Shown here piece by piece: positions 1-4,033 of a stretch of 5,459 nt of DNA; the first letter of the stretch is position 1; the number at the start of each line of letters is the position of its first letter. Made by a program: the position numbers and the translations under genes. Under the pieces are notes generated by a model. It did no database searches. It saw nothing but the letters and a program-made list of their open reading frames with translations, and was not told the origin of the DNA. Origin of the DNA: Candidatus Methanophagales archaeon. GTDB lineage: Archaea > Halobacteriota > Syntropharchaeia > Alkanophagales > Methanospirareceae. The stretch is taken from assembly GCA_003601795.1 (NCBI GenBank), contig PIXU01000087.1, positions 1 through 5,459 of the forward strand, read 5' to 3'.

Positions 1-1
1 A

Positions 2-97
2 AGCGAATTGACGAATGTCTGTGATGAGTCCAGTAGTGGTCAGCCTGGGCTATCTACGAATTCCCGCGATATATCCTCCATTCTCAAGGTACAATGA
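2..97 (+). CDS. Possible 3' end of an unrecognised gene entering from the left
   Basis: One frame is open from the left edge for 31 codons and ends at a TGA at 95-97. The peptide is Ser/Asn/Asp-rich and ends in RDISSILKVQ. I do not recognise it. The stretch is short enough to be open by chance, and a 13-codon ORF starting with ATG also lies on the opposite strand (81 down to 40). Only the sequence to the left would show whether a real gene ends here. Confidence 0.2.
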   Translation, partial: SELTNVCDESSSGQPGLSTNSRDISSILKVQ

Positions 98-240
98 ATG
101 GATCTTCACGAGCTAAAAATTCTCCTCGGTCACATGCCGAGATCGAAAGGAATATTTCCGGATTATAATCATGTTATATTCGCAATGCCAAGGAAAATGT
201 CTTTAATAAATTTATGCTAATATGACATTGTCAAATTAAA
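98..240. other. Intergenic stretch with a small dyad and the promoter of the first NSD relic
   Basis: No coding frame stands out. A 5-bp inverted repeat (CTCGG at 125-129, CCGAG at 137-141, 7-nt loop) is visible but weak. The AT-rich part after 200 holds the TATA-like box described separately. Confidence 0.4.
203..216 (+). promoter_or_regulatory. Archaeal TATA-like box upstream of NSD relic 1
   Basis: An AT-rich element (TTAATAAATTTATG) is centred about 30 nt before the ATG at 241. No Shine-Dalgarno sequence precedes that ATG, so a leaderless or nearly leaderless transcript would fit. Inferred from spacing and composition only. Confidence 0.4.
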
Positions 241-405
241 ATGAAGGGGAGAATAGGAGGTGACGAAGTAGTTTGCATAGGCGGTTTAGGCTACGTTAAA
301 CTCTTTTGCAAGCAAAAACCTTTACTAAAAAACACTTTTTGTTTAAAACTTTTTTGCAGGCAAAAACCTTTACTAAAAATTTGCTTCGCAGAAAACCTGT
401 GCTAA
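241..405 (+). pseudogene. Nucleotide-sugar dehydrogenase relic 1, first 19 codons only, then repeat-encoded
   Basis: This 54-codon frame starts with about 19 residues of a UDP-sugar dehydrogenase N-terminus. The segment DEVVCIGGLGYV (residues 8-19) carries most of the Rossmann GxGxxG nucleotide-binding loop and matches TICIVGLGYV at the start of the next gene. After GLGYV the frame enters the palindromic repeat at 298. It then reads KLFCKQKPLLKN and KLFCRQKPLLK before a TAA at 403-405. Everything after the first beta strand and loop is missing, so no enzyme activity is possible. Seen directly: the motif and the abrupt change at the repeat. Inferred: this is the start of a second NSD gene, paralogous or duplicated, and not a new small protein. 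The different lead-in (MKGRIGGDEV against MKNK) argues against a simple recent copy of the next gene. Confidence 0.65.
298..380 (+). repeat. Palindromic repeat, two tandem copies (A1, A2)
   Basis: A1 (298-333) and A2 (346-380) share the layout AAAC, a T-run/GC/A-run dyad, then CCTTTACTAAAAA. The A1 dyad is TTTTGC-AA-GCAAAA; the A2 dyad is TTTTTGC-AG-GCAAAAA. A degenerate tail at 381-410 contains GCTTCGC, as does the tail of the copy at 898. A1 begins exactly where the NSD relic loses similarity. Related copies lie at 898-933 and 3310-3347. Confidence 0.8.
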
Positions 406-414
406 AGAAATAAA

Positions 415-939
415 ATGAAAAACAAAACCATCTGCATTGTAGGATTAGGCTATGTAGGTTTACCGTTAGCTGAGACGTTCTCAAACCATTTGAAGACGAT
501 AGGATTCGACATAGACCAAGAAAAGGTAAAGAGGTTGAGTGAGAGTAACAACGAAGACAACATAGAATTCACTTCAGACCCGTCCAAGATAAAACAAGCT
601 GATTTTGTTTTAATAGCAGTGCCAACACCGGTAACGAAATCGAAAGAACCGGATTTGTCATATGTGAAGTCCGCCGCTAAAACCGTGGGTAAGAATCTTA
701 AGAGAGGTGCAATTGTAGTATTAGAATCCGCGGTTTATCCGGGTGTGACAGAAGAGATAGTAAAACCGATACTGGAAGAGGCATCAGGATTAAAGTGCGG
801 CGCCGATTTCAAGATCGGCTATTCCCCGGAGCGGATAAATCCCGGTGATGAAGCACATACGCTGGCTAAGATAACGAAAGTAGTTGCGGGGATGGATAAA
901 CTTTTTAGCAAGCTAAAACCTTTACTAAAAAACTTTTAG
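415..939 (+). pseudogene. Nucleotide-sugar dehydrogenase (TviB/WbpO-type), N-terminal NAD-binding part, truncated by a repeat
   Basis: Residues 1-161 are the NAD-binding domain of a UDP-N-acetylhexosamine/UDP-sugar 6-dehydrogenase, which oxidises a nucleotide sugar to its uronate for capsule, S-layer glycan or LPS-like polymers. Visible motifs are GLGYVGLPLA (residues 10-19, Rossmann loop), AVPTPV (68-73), ESAVYPGVTEE (104-114) and GYSPERINPGD (135-145). The last is typical of the TviB/WbpO (UDP-GlcNAc/GalNAc dehydrogenase) branch. At residue 162 the frame enters the repeat at 898 and reads KLFSKLKPLLKNF before a stop. Family members run to about 420-440 residues, so the central dimerisation region and the catalytic cysteine motif (GGHC) are absent. 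The ATG at 415 has no clear Shine-Dalgarno sequence. The matching C-terminal part follows at 994-1352. Identification is firm; the substrate is uncertain. Confidence 0.85.
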
Positions 940-990
940 GAAAAGTTTTATCAAAAACGCTTCGCTGAAAACGCTTCGCTGAAAGAAAGG
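898..990 (+). repeat. Palindromic repeat copy B with hairpin and 14-nt tandem tail, inside the NSD gene
   Basis: B1 (898-933) differs from A1 at 3 of 36 positions. Two of those changes are paired and keep the dyad, here TTTAGC-AA-GCTAAA. A second perfect inverted repeat overlaps its end: AACTTTT at 931-937 and AAAAGTT at 941-947, with loop AGG. Two perfect copies of AAAACGCTTCGCTG follow at 954-967 and 968-981. About 95 nt of repeat sequence replaces what should be roughly 150 codons of the dehydrogenase. Confidence 0.8.
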
Positions 991-993
991 TTT

Positions 994-1352
994 GTAATAA
1001 AAGATTCTAAGGTATTGATTATGGCTTGACATACAAGGAGAACGTGCCGGATACGAGGGAGTTGCCGGTGAGGGAGATGGTGAAGGAGTTGAAGGAGTTT
1101 GGTGTTAACGTGTATGGTTATGACCCATTACTTAGCAAGGAGGAGATAGAAGCATTCGGCGTGAACGCTTTGGATGAGTTTAATGTCATAATGGATTGCG
1201 TGATTGTAGCGGTGGCGCATGATGAGTTCAAGAAGATGAAGTTGGATGACGTCAGGAAATTTATGAATGATAAGCCGGTATTGGTCGACGTGCGCGGGAT
1301 GTTTGATGAGGATGAAGCGGATGAGAAAGGGTTTTATTATAAGGGGTTGTAA
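994..1352 (+). pseudogene. Nucleotide-sugar dehydrogenase, C-terminal UDP-binding part, frameshifted
   Basis: The C-terminal NSD domain resumes right after the repeat as VIKDSKVLIM (994-1023) and then hits TGA at 1027-1029. The other frame continues from 1023 as GLTYKENVPDTRE through ELKEFGVNVYGYDP to a natural-looking end, FYYKGL, at 1352. Family members read KVLIMGLTYKEN, so one G appears to be missing at about 1021-1024 (ATGGC where ATGGGC is expected). A TTG at 1026 could in principle start a 108-residue fragment. No ribosome-binding site supports that start, and the fragment lacks both the NAD-binding and the catalytic regions. With the 415-939 part this is one broken gene: NAD-binding half, repeat, C-terminal third with a -1 frameshift. 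YDPLLSKEEIEAFGV is the usual Rossmann-like UDP-binding segment. Confidence 0.85.
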
Positions 1353-1357
1353 GCCGA

Positions 1358-1693
1358 AACATACAAGGAACTTTTTACGAACTTCAAGAGGGGCTTGAGG
1401 AACGGTAACTGGCGAAAGCTGAGATTCTTAGATAAAGCACTTTTCAGGGCGGTGATGTGGTATGCCAAACGCGGTAGAAGCATAGTGAATGGAAAGCTTC
1501 TGGAGAAGCTTCTGGGGCTTGTTGCGAGGTTAAAGGAGACGAAGGGCATGCGGATATTTAAAAGGGATATGAAAAGGCGGTTGTGTTGCTGGAGAAAGGG
1601 GGAGAAAAAGGTGTGTTTGTATGGGCGCCTTCGTTACGGTGCTGGCTGAAAGACCCGGATTATATATTCTGGCTGGGGACGGTGCGGTGGTGA
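1358..1693 (+). pseudogene. Unrecognised conserved-looking gene, copy 1: 5' end missing and frameshifted
   Basis: I do not recognise the family. The first frame reads TYKELFTNFKRGLRNGNW, then RFLDKALFRAVMWYAKRGRS and LLEKLLGLVARLKETKGMR. This is a basic, helix-rich protein with no membrane segment. Copy 2 at 3145 shows that the true start (MLTKGI before TYKELF) is missing here: similarity begins six bases after the NSD stop. Near 1564-1567 one base is lost relative to copy 2 (AAAGGGATAT against AAGAGGGGATAT). The rest therefore continues in another frame as GYEKAVVLLEKGGEKGVFVW and ends DPDYIFWLGTVRW at TGA 1691-1693. The unshifted frame ends in unrelated basic residues at 1649. The original protein was about 110 residues. 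A TTG at 1395 could start an 84-residue product, but nothing supports its use. Confidence 0.7.
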
Positions 1694-1709
1694 TAAGCGA
1701 GAAAAGGTA

Positions 1710-1720
1710 TATTTATAAGG
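1710..1720 (+). promoter_or_regulatory. TATA-like box of the first UPF0175-DUF3368 operon
   Basis: TATTTATAAGG is centred about 30 nt before the ATG at 1746. There is no Shine-Dalgarno sequence between them, so a leaderless or very short leader transcript is likely. A second AT-rich element (TATAAA, 1721-1726) sits too close to the start to be the main box. Confidence 0.5.
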
Positions 1721-1745
1721 TATAAAGTAGAAAATATAAATTAAG

Positions 1746-2033
1746 ATGTATTCAGCAGAGAGCTTCCAAAAGGTTTTGGTTCCGAAGTACTATAAGAGTA
1801 GAAATGCGTTAATTGAGGATGCATTTAGAGCACTCTTGAATTTAAAGCCGGGATTAAAGGTGGAAGTAGCTGTGGAGCTTTATCTGAGAGAAGATATATC
1901 GCTTTCAAAAGCGGCAGAAATTGCGGGTATGGACATAGAGAGTTTTAAGGACCTGCTGAAAGCGAGAGGTTTGAAAGTAAGCAGTTATATCGGATCGAAA
2001 GAAGAGATTGAGAAAGAATTGAGTTTGATTTAA
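1746..2033 (+). CDS. UPF0175 family antitoxin-like protein (module 1)
   Basis: This is a 95-residue protein of the UPF0175 family, small proteins usually found directly before a DUF3368 PIN-like toxin and thought to neutralise it and bind the operon promoter. Visible family features are ALIEDAFRALLNLKPGLKVE (21-40), the helix VAVELYLREDISLSKAAEIAG (41-61) and the closing IESFKDLLKARGLKV (64-78). The SLSKAAEIAGMDIESFKDLL part has a helix-turn-helix look. A Lys/Glu-rich tail, 79-95, is probably the toxin-contacting end. The TAA stop shares its last base with the ATG of the toxin gene at 2033, so the two are translationally coupled. It is intact, unlike its neighbours. The antitoxin role is inferred from family and context. 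Confidence 0.8.
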   Translation: MYSAESFQKVLVPKYYKSRNALIEDAFRALLNLKPGLKVEVAVELYLREDISLSKAAEIAGMDIESFKDLLKARGLKVSSYIGSKEEIEKELSLI

Positions 2034-2500
2034 TGTTAATACTCGATACCGATATTGCCAGTGCGTTCGCCAAGGCGGGGCACTTTGAGGTAATGATAAA
2101 GCTTTTTGGCAGTGTTGGAATAACTCCAAGTGTTTATGAAGAACTTTTAACACCCTTAGAGCATGGATACGAATATCCTAAGGAGATATTCGAGAAGGCG
2201 GAGTTGGTGACCATTTCAGATGAAGAGCAGAGAGAATACTTGAAGCTTAAGGGAAGATTTGCCAAGATTGGAAAAGGCGAGATAGAAAGTATAATTGTTT
2301 GTTTGAAAAGGGGATATTTATTTTCATCTTTTGACAAAAGAGCCATCTTGGTGGCAAAGGATCTTGGAGTGGAAGCTGTCACAGCGGGAGTTATATTTAA
2401 GGGGTTGATAGTAAAGGGCATTGCAACGAGGGAGGAGATTTTGAAAATTGTGAGAGATATTGAAATTTCTGACAACAGGATGCTGGAGATGGAACTGTGA
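2033..2500 (+). CDS. DUF3368 PIN-domain toxin-like nuclease (module 1)
   Basis: This 155-residue PIN-like protein is probably the VapC-like RNase toxin of the pair. The acidic residues expected for metal binding are all visible: D5 and D7 in LILDTDIASAF, E36/E37 in SVYEELL, E83 and E85 in GKGEIESI, and D101 in SSFDKRA. The C-terminal half, GVEAVTAGVIFKGLIVKGI then EEILKIVRDIE, is the usual DUF3368 ending. The length is normal for the family, the frame is clean and no key residue is missing, so an active nuclease is plausible. It overlaps the antitoxin stop by one base. Target RNA unknown. PIN-fold assignment is strong; toxicity is inferred from the family. Confidence 0.82.
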   Translation: MLILDTDIASAFAKAGHFEVMIKLFGSVGITPSVYEELLTPLEHGYEYPKEIFEKAELVTISDEEQREYLKLKGRFAKIGKGEIESIIVCLKRGYLFSSFDKRAILVAKDLGVEAVTAGVIFKGLIVKGIATREEILKIVRDIEISDNRMLEMEL

Positions 2501-2567
2501 ATATAAAAAAAGATATTGAATTAGAGAAAAAAAGTTTCTTGTGGAATAAATCAGGGTTTTCGGGGGA

Positions 2568-2584
2568 CGTGGGCAGAGCCCACG
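2568..2584. repeat. Perfect 7-bp hairpin CGTGGGC-AGA-GCCCACG
   Basis: The arms at 2568-2574 and 2578-2584 are perfectly complementary with a 3-nt loop. It lies 68 nt after the module 1 toxin stop. No T-tract follows, so it is not a classic intrinsic terminator. It could be an RNA-processing or stability element, or a protein-binding dyad. Confidence 0.55.
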
Positions 2585-2621
2585 ATATGTAATCTTGCGG
2601 TTATAAACGGAGTTAGAGAAA

Positions 2622-2702
2622 ATGAAAACACGTGCGGCAATTCCGTGCTTTAAGGGTGGAGCAGGGAAGAGGATTTACATTCGCATGGCATTTGCAGGCT
2701 GA
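2622..2702 (+). pseudogene. Short ORF, possible 5' stub of a family 2 glycosyltransferase
   Basis: The ATG at 2622 opens 26 codons starting MKTRAAIPCFKGG. The first ten residues resemble the start of some family 2 glycosyltransferases, where a strand ending in AIPCFNEE begins the nucleotide-binding fold. The resemblance stops at CF and the remaining residues match nothing I know. If correct, this is another gene cut just after its first motif. Evidence is thin because only ten residues support it. A TATA-like GTTATAAAC at 2599-2607 is rather close to the start. Confidence 0.25.
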
Positions 2703-2720
2703 CAGAATAGTTAGAGATAT

Positions 2721-2730
2721 GCTTTTATGC
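2721..2730 (+). promoter_or_regulatory. TATA-like box that fixes the hicB start
   Basis: GCTTTTATGC is centred about 25 nt before the ATG at 2751, which predicts a transcript starting at or next to that codon. The alternative in-frame ATG at 2727 lies inside this box and is therefore unlikely to be the start. Confidence 0.4.
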
Positions 2731-2750
2731 TCAAAGCCAAAAGTAGCATT

Positions 2751-3014
2751 ATGAGATTTGGTGTTGTAATAGAAAGAGATGAGGATGGATACTATGTTGC
2801 AACGGTTCCATCCCTTCCAGGGTCTCATACTCAGGCAAGAAGCTTGGATGAACTGATTGAAAGAATAAGAGAAGCAATAGAACTTTACTTGGAAGTGGAG
2901 AAAGACATTGAAGTCGGAGAATTCATAGGGTGCAAGTGGTTGAAGTTAAGACCAGTTAAGGCTGAAATGGTTATCAAAGTCCTAAATAAACTCGGTTTTC
3001 AAAAAATGAGGTGA
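2751..3014 (+). CDS. hicB: HicB-type antitoxin fused to a truncated HicA stub
   Basis: Residues 1-60 are a short HicB antitoxin: MRFGVVIERDEDGYYVATVPSLPG with a partial RNase-H-like fold, then HTQARSLDELIERIREAIELYL and EVGEFIG. From residue about 64 the frame reads LKLRPVKAEMVIKVLNKLGF, which is the start of HicA, the RNA-cleaving toxin. HicA would continue into its RNA-binding domain with the catalytic His in GSH. Here it stops after QKMR at TGA 3012-3014. In the next frame, from 2930, the DNA reads GTG CAA GTG GTT GAA GTT (VQVVEV), a typical HicB ending. One base has therefore probably been lost near 2929, fusing hicB to hicA. The antitoxin domain may still fold; the toxin cannot work. I prefer 2751 over 2727 as start because of the promoter and the HicB alignment. 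Confidence 0.75.
   Translation: MRFGVVIERDEDGYYVATVPSLPGSHTQARSLDELIERIREAIELYLEVEKDIEVGEFIGCKWLKLRPVKAEMVIKVLNKLGFQKMR
2940..3014 (+). pseudogene. hicA: hicA remnant (first about 24 codons)
   Basis: In frame with hicB, TTG-AAG-TTA begins a segment LKLRPVKAEMVIKVLNKLGF that matches the N-terminal strand-helix of HicA (YcfA-type) mRNA interferases. The GSH catalytic motif and the rest of the roughly 60-75-residue toxin are lost. The break lies directly before AGGTGA, the ribosome-binding site of the glycosyltransferase relic at 3019. Two unrelated gene fragments are therefore joined here. Confidence 0.6.
3009..3014 (+). promoter_or_regulatory. Shine-Dalgarno AGGTGA before the glycosyltransferase relic
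   Basis: AGGTGA lies 4 nt before the ATG at 3019 and also forms the last codon and stop of the HicB-HicA' frame. It marks 3019 as a genuine former start. Confidence 0.5.
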
Positions 3015-3018
3015 ATAG

Positions 3019-3093
3019 ATGCTGGAGGTTTCAGTAGTAATTCCAAACAAAGAACAACGGATAATCATCGTGGATGGTCATTCTACCGAATGA
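3019..3093 (+). pseudogene. Family 2 glycosyltransferase relic with internal deletion
   Basis: This 24-codon frame reads MLEVSVVIPN, then KEQRIIIVDGHSTE, then TGA. Both parts are hallmarks of the GT-A fold of family 2 glycosyltransferases. VSVVIP is the first beta strand, usually followed by TxNE. IIIVDGHSTD is the strand leading to the nucleotide-binding Asp. In intact enzymes these are separated by about 25-30 residues, here by about three. The gene has therefore suffered an internal deletion and has lost everything after the second motif, including the DxD and acceptor regions. The expected HSTDGT is cut at HSTE. It is certainly non-functional as an enzyme. Such enzymes assemble cell-surface glycans, matching the other relics. 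Confidence 0.7.
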
Positions 3094-3108
3094 AGGATTG
3101 ATGCAAAG

Positions 3109-3117
3109 TTATATATA
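3109..3117 (+). promoter_or_regulatory. TATA box of unrecognised gene copy 2
   Basis: TTATATATA is the best TATA box in the window. It is centred 32 nt before the ATG at 3145, which predicts a start site at about 3137-3141 and a very short leader. It is absent in front of copy 1, whose 5' end is deleted. Confidence 0.6.
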
Positions 3118-3144
3118 ACCCCTATGTAGCAAAGTATAATCGCT

Positions 3145-3405
3145 ATGTTGACAAAAGGAATAACATACAAGGAACTTTTTACGAACTTCAAGAAGGGCTT
3201 GAGGAACGGCAACTGGCGAAAGCTGAGATTCTTAGATAAAGCACTTTTCAGGGCGGCGATGGGGTATGCCAAACGCGGTAGAAGCATAGTGGATGAAACG
3301 CTTGTAGAGAAACATTTCTTTCAAAAAGAAATCTTTACCAAAGAAACAATTTTAAATTACTTTATCCACAAAAATAAATTATATTATAGACACAAAATAC
3401 AGTAA
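3145..3405 (+). pseudogene. Unrecognised gene copy 2, N-terminal part, interrupted by the palindromic repeat
   Basis: From a well-placed ATG the frame reads MLTKGITYKELFTNFKKGLR, then NGNWRKLRFLDKALFRAAMG and YAKRGRSIVDETLVEK (residues 1-56). It is nearly identical to copy 1 from TYKELF onward (nucleotides 3162-3312 against 1358-1508). After LVEK, copy 1 continues LLGLVARLKETKGMR, but here the frame enters repeat copy C. It then runs through an AT-rich tail (HFFQKEIFTKETILNYF and onward) to a stop at 3405. The matching C-terminal half reappears at 3529. The promoter and start are intact, so an 86-residue aberrant protein could be made. Function unknown: a basic, helical, apparently soluble protein with no motif I recognise. 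Confidence 0.6.
3310..3347 (+). repeat. Palindromic repeat copy C at a gene breakpoint
   Basis: AAAC, then a perfect 8-bp inverted repeat (ATTTCTTT 3314-3321, loop CAA, AAAGAAAT 3325-3332), then CTTTACCAAAGAAAC. The layout is that of copies A and B, but both arms have changed sequence together. It starts at the exact codon where copy 2 departs from copy 1. Confidence 0.65.
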
Positions 3406-3528
3406 AGTGAGAAAGGACACTATAAGAGCATTTTTTAGTTAGCGGATAGTGTCGAACCCGAATTGAGCGCTGCGGTGATAAGGTGGTCGGCACTGCCAGC
3501 GGGGGCTATCTGCCGTAGAGTTGTTTGA
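3348..3528. other. Insert sequence between the two halves of copy 2
   Basis: About 180 nt of unassigned DNA. It is AT-rich to about 3440 and clearly GC-richer after it. It holds an 8-bp inverted repeat (GACACTAT 3416-3423, ATAGTGTC 3446-3453) that could be a shrunken mobile-element remnant. An open stretch from about 3442 to a TGA at about 3525 reads ADSVEPELSAAVIRWSALPA and onward. It looks like coding sequence but I do not recognise it. Confidence 0.4.
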
Positions 3529-3663
3529 TTAAAGAGGGGATATGAAAAGGCGGTTGAGTTGCTGGAGAAAGGGGAAGAAAAAGGTGTGTTTGTATGGGCG
3601 CCTTCGTTACGGTGCTGGCTGAGAGACCCGGATTATATATTCTGACTGGGGACGGTGCGGTGA
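3529..3663 (+). pseudogene. Unrecognised gene copy 2, C-terminal part with an in-frame TGA
   Basis: Nucleotides 3529-3663 match 1558-1690 of copy 1 closely. The frame reads GYEKAVELLEKGEEKGVFVW, then APSLRCWLRDPDYIF. It then meets TGA at 3643-3645 where copy 1 has TGG (Trp), followed by LGTVR and a second TGA at 3661. Here the GGGG run lost in copy 1 is intact, so the reading frame is correct but the point mutation ends it six codons early. No start codon or ribosome-binding site precedes it. It is in the same phase as the N-terminal half at 3145, consistent with one gene later split. Confidence 0.65.
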
Positions 3664-3703
3664 AAATTTTTGTAACCCGAATTAACGGTAGAATGGTGCC
3701 AAG

Positions 3704-3988
3704 ATGAGGTCCATTCCAATAGCAAAACCAATCATATATGAGGAGGAGATAAGGGCTGTTGAGGAAGTTTTGAGAACAGGAGTGCTCGCACAAGGGGAAG
3801 CCGTTATACCCGCAGCGGGGTTGGGAACGAGATTCCTTACGGTTACAAAATCAATGCCAAAAGAGATGCTCCCTATTATAGGTAAGCCCGTCATCCAATT
3901 TGTTGTTGATGAGGCAATCATTTCAGGAATCAATGATATTATAATTATCACGGGAAGAGGTAAAAGTGGCATTACCGCAAAGTTTTAA
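3704..3988 (+). CDS. Chimeric ORF: DegT-type aminotransferase N-terminus joined to GalU-type uridylyltransferase N-terminus
   Basis: This 94-residue frame joins the starts of two unrelated sugar-nucleotide enzymes. Residues 1-32 (IPIAKPIIYEEEIRAVEEVL, then RTGVLAQGE) are the opening of a DegT/DnrJ/EryC1/StrS PLP-dependent sugar aminotransferase, a family of about 370 residues. Residues 33-90 (AVIPAAGLGTRFLTVTKSMP, then KEMLPIIGKPVIQFVVDEA and IIITGRGKSGI) are the N-terminus of a UTP-glucose-1-phosphate uridylyltransferase (about 290 residues). They include the GxGTRF nucleotide loop and the KEMLP segment, although the usual FLPxTK Pro is replaced by Thr. The join is in frame at GGG GAA GCC GTT, where GalU would begin ATG AAA GCC. 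The last residues, TAKF, look foreign. Neither active site is complete, so this is a relic or a new small protein, not a working enzyme. Confidence 0.85.
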   Translation: MRSIPIAKPIIYEEEIRAVEEVLRTGVLAQGEAVIPAAGLGTRFLTVTKSMPKEMLPIIGKPVIQFVVDEAIISGINDIIIITGRGKSGITAKF

Positions 3989-3997
3989 AGTGAAGTG

Positions 3998-4007
3998 ATA
4001 TAAATAA
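3998..4007 (+). promoter_or_regulatory. TATA-like box of the second UPF0175-DUF3368 operon
   Basis: ATATAAATAA is centred about 31 nt before the ATG at 4034. It lies immediately after the chimeric ORF, so module 2 appears to carry its own promoter. Confidence 0.5.
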
Positions 4008-4017
4008 ACTATATAGA

Positions 4018-4024
4018 GAGGTGA
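4018..4024 (+). promoter_or_regulatory. Shine-Dalgarno GAGGTGA for module 2 antitoxin
   Basis: GAGGTGA lies 9 nt before the ATG at 4034. It contrasts with module 1, which has no such site. The box at 3998-4007 would place the transcript start at about 4027, after this site; an upstream start would be needed for it to be used. Confidence 0.5.
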
Positions 4025-4033
4025 AAAGATAAA

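Larger units (their letters stand above)
2501..2750. other. Spacer with a GC-rich hairpin, a very short ORF and the hicB promoter
   Basis: There is no full-length gene between the toxin and hicB. The stretch holds a perfect hairpin at 2568-2584, a 26-codon ORF at 2622-2702 and an AT-rich box at 2721-2730. One other frame, from about 2656, reads EQGRGFTFAWHLQADRIVRD and onward; I could not assign it. Confidence 0.5.

Noticed and set aside
21..60. GTGATGAG ... CTACGAA, reminiscent of a hammerhead ribozyme core or a C/D box RNA
   Set aside because: The core would need CTGATGAG and CGAAA, and no stable helix or D box (CTGA) is correctly placed.
40..81. Minus-strand ORF starting MEDISREFVDSPG, with TTTGLITDIRQFA in another frame after it
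   Set aside because: Thirteen codons with no family resemblance and no promoter; a frameshift would be needed to extend it.
2134..2475. Long open frame on the minus strand opposite the module 1 toxin
   Set aside because: It lies antisense to a clear PIN-domain gene, has a Ser/Ile-rich low-information composition and shows no domain.
2568..2584. The GC-rich hairpin as an intrinsic terminator for module 1
   Set aside because: No T-tract follows, and archaeal termination usually depends on T-runs rather than stems; kept only as a hairpin.
3440..3475. A T-loop-like GGGTTCGACAC on the minus strand, suggesting a tRNA
   Set aside because: The flanking bases do not pair as a T-arm and no acceptor or anticodon arm can be drawn.
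3643..3645. In-frame TGA in copy 2 as recoding (selenocysteine or similar)
   Set aside because: Copy 1 has TGG at the same site, no SECIS-like structure is visible, and the gene is already split upstream. Pyrrolysine would use TAG.
3506..3972. Two overlapping minus-strand open frames opposite the chimeric ORF
   Set aside because: They are shadows of the DegT-GalU coding strand, which carries recognisable motifs; the minus frames carry none.
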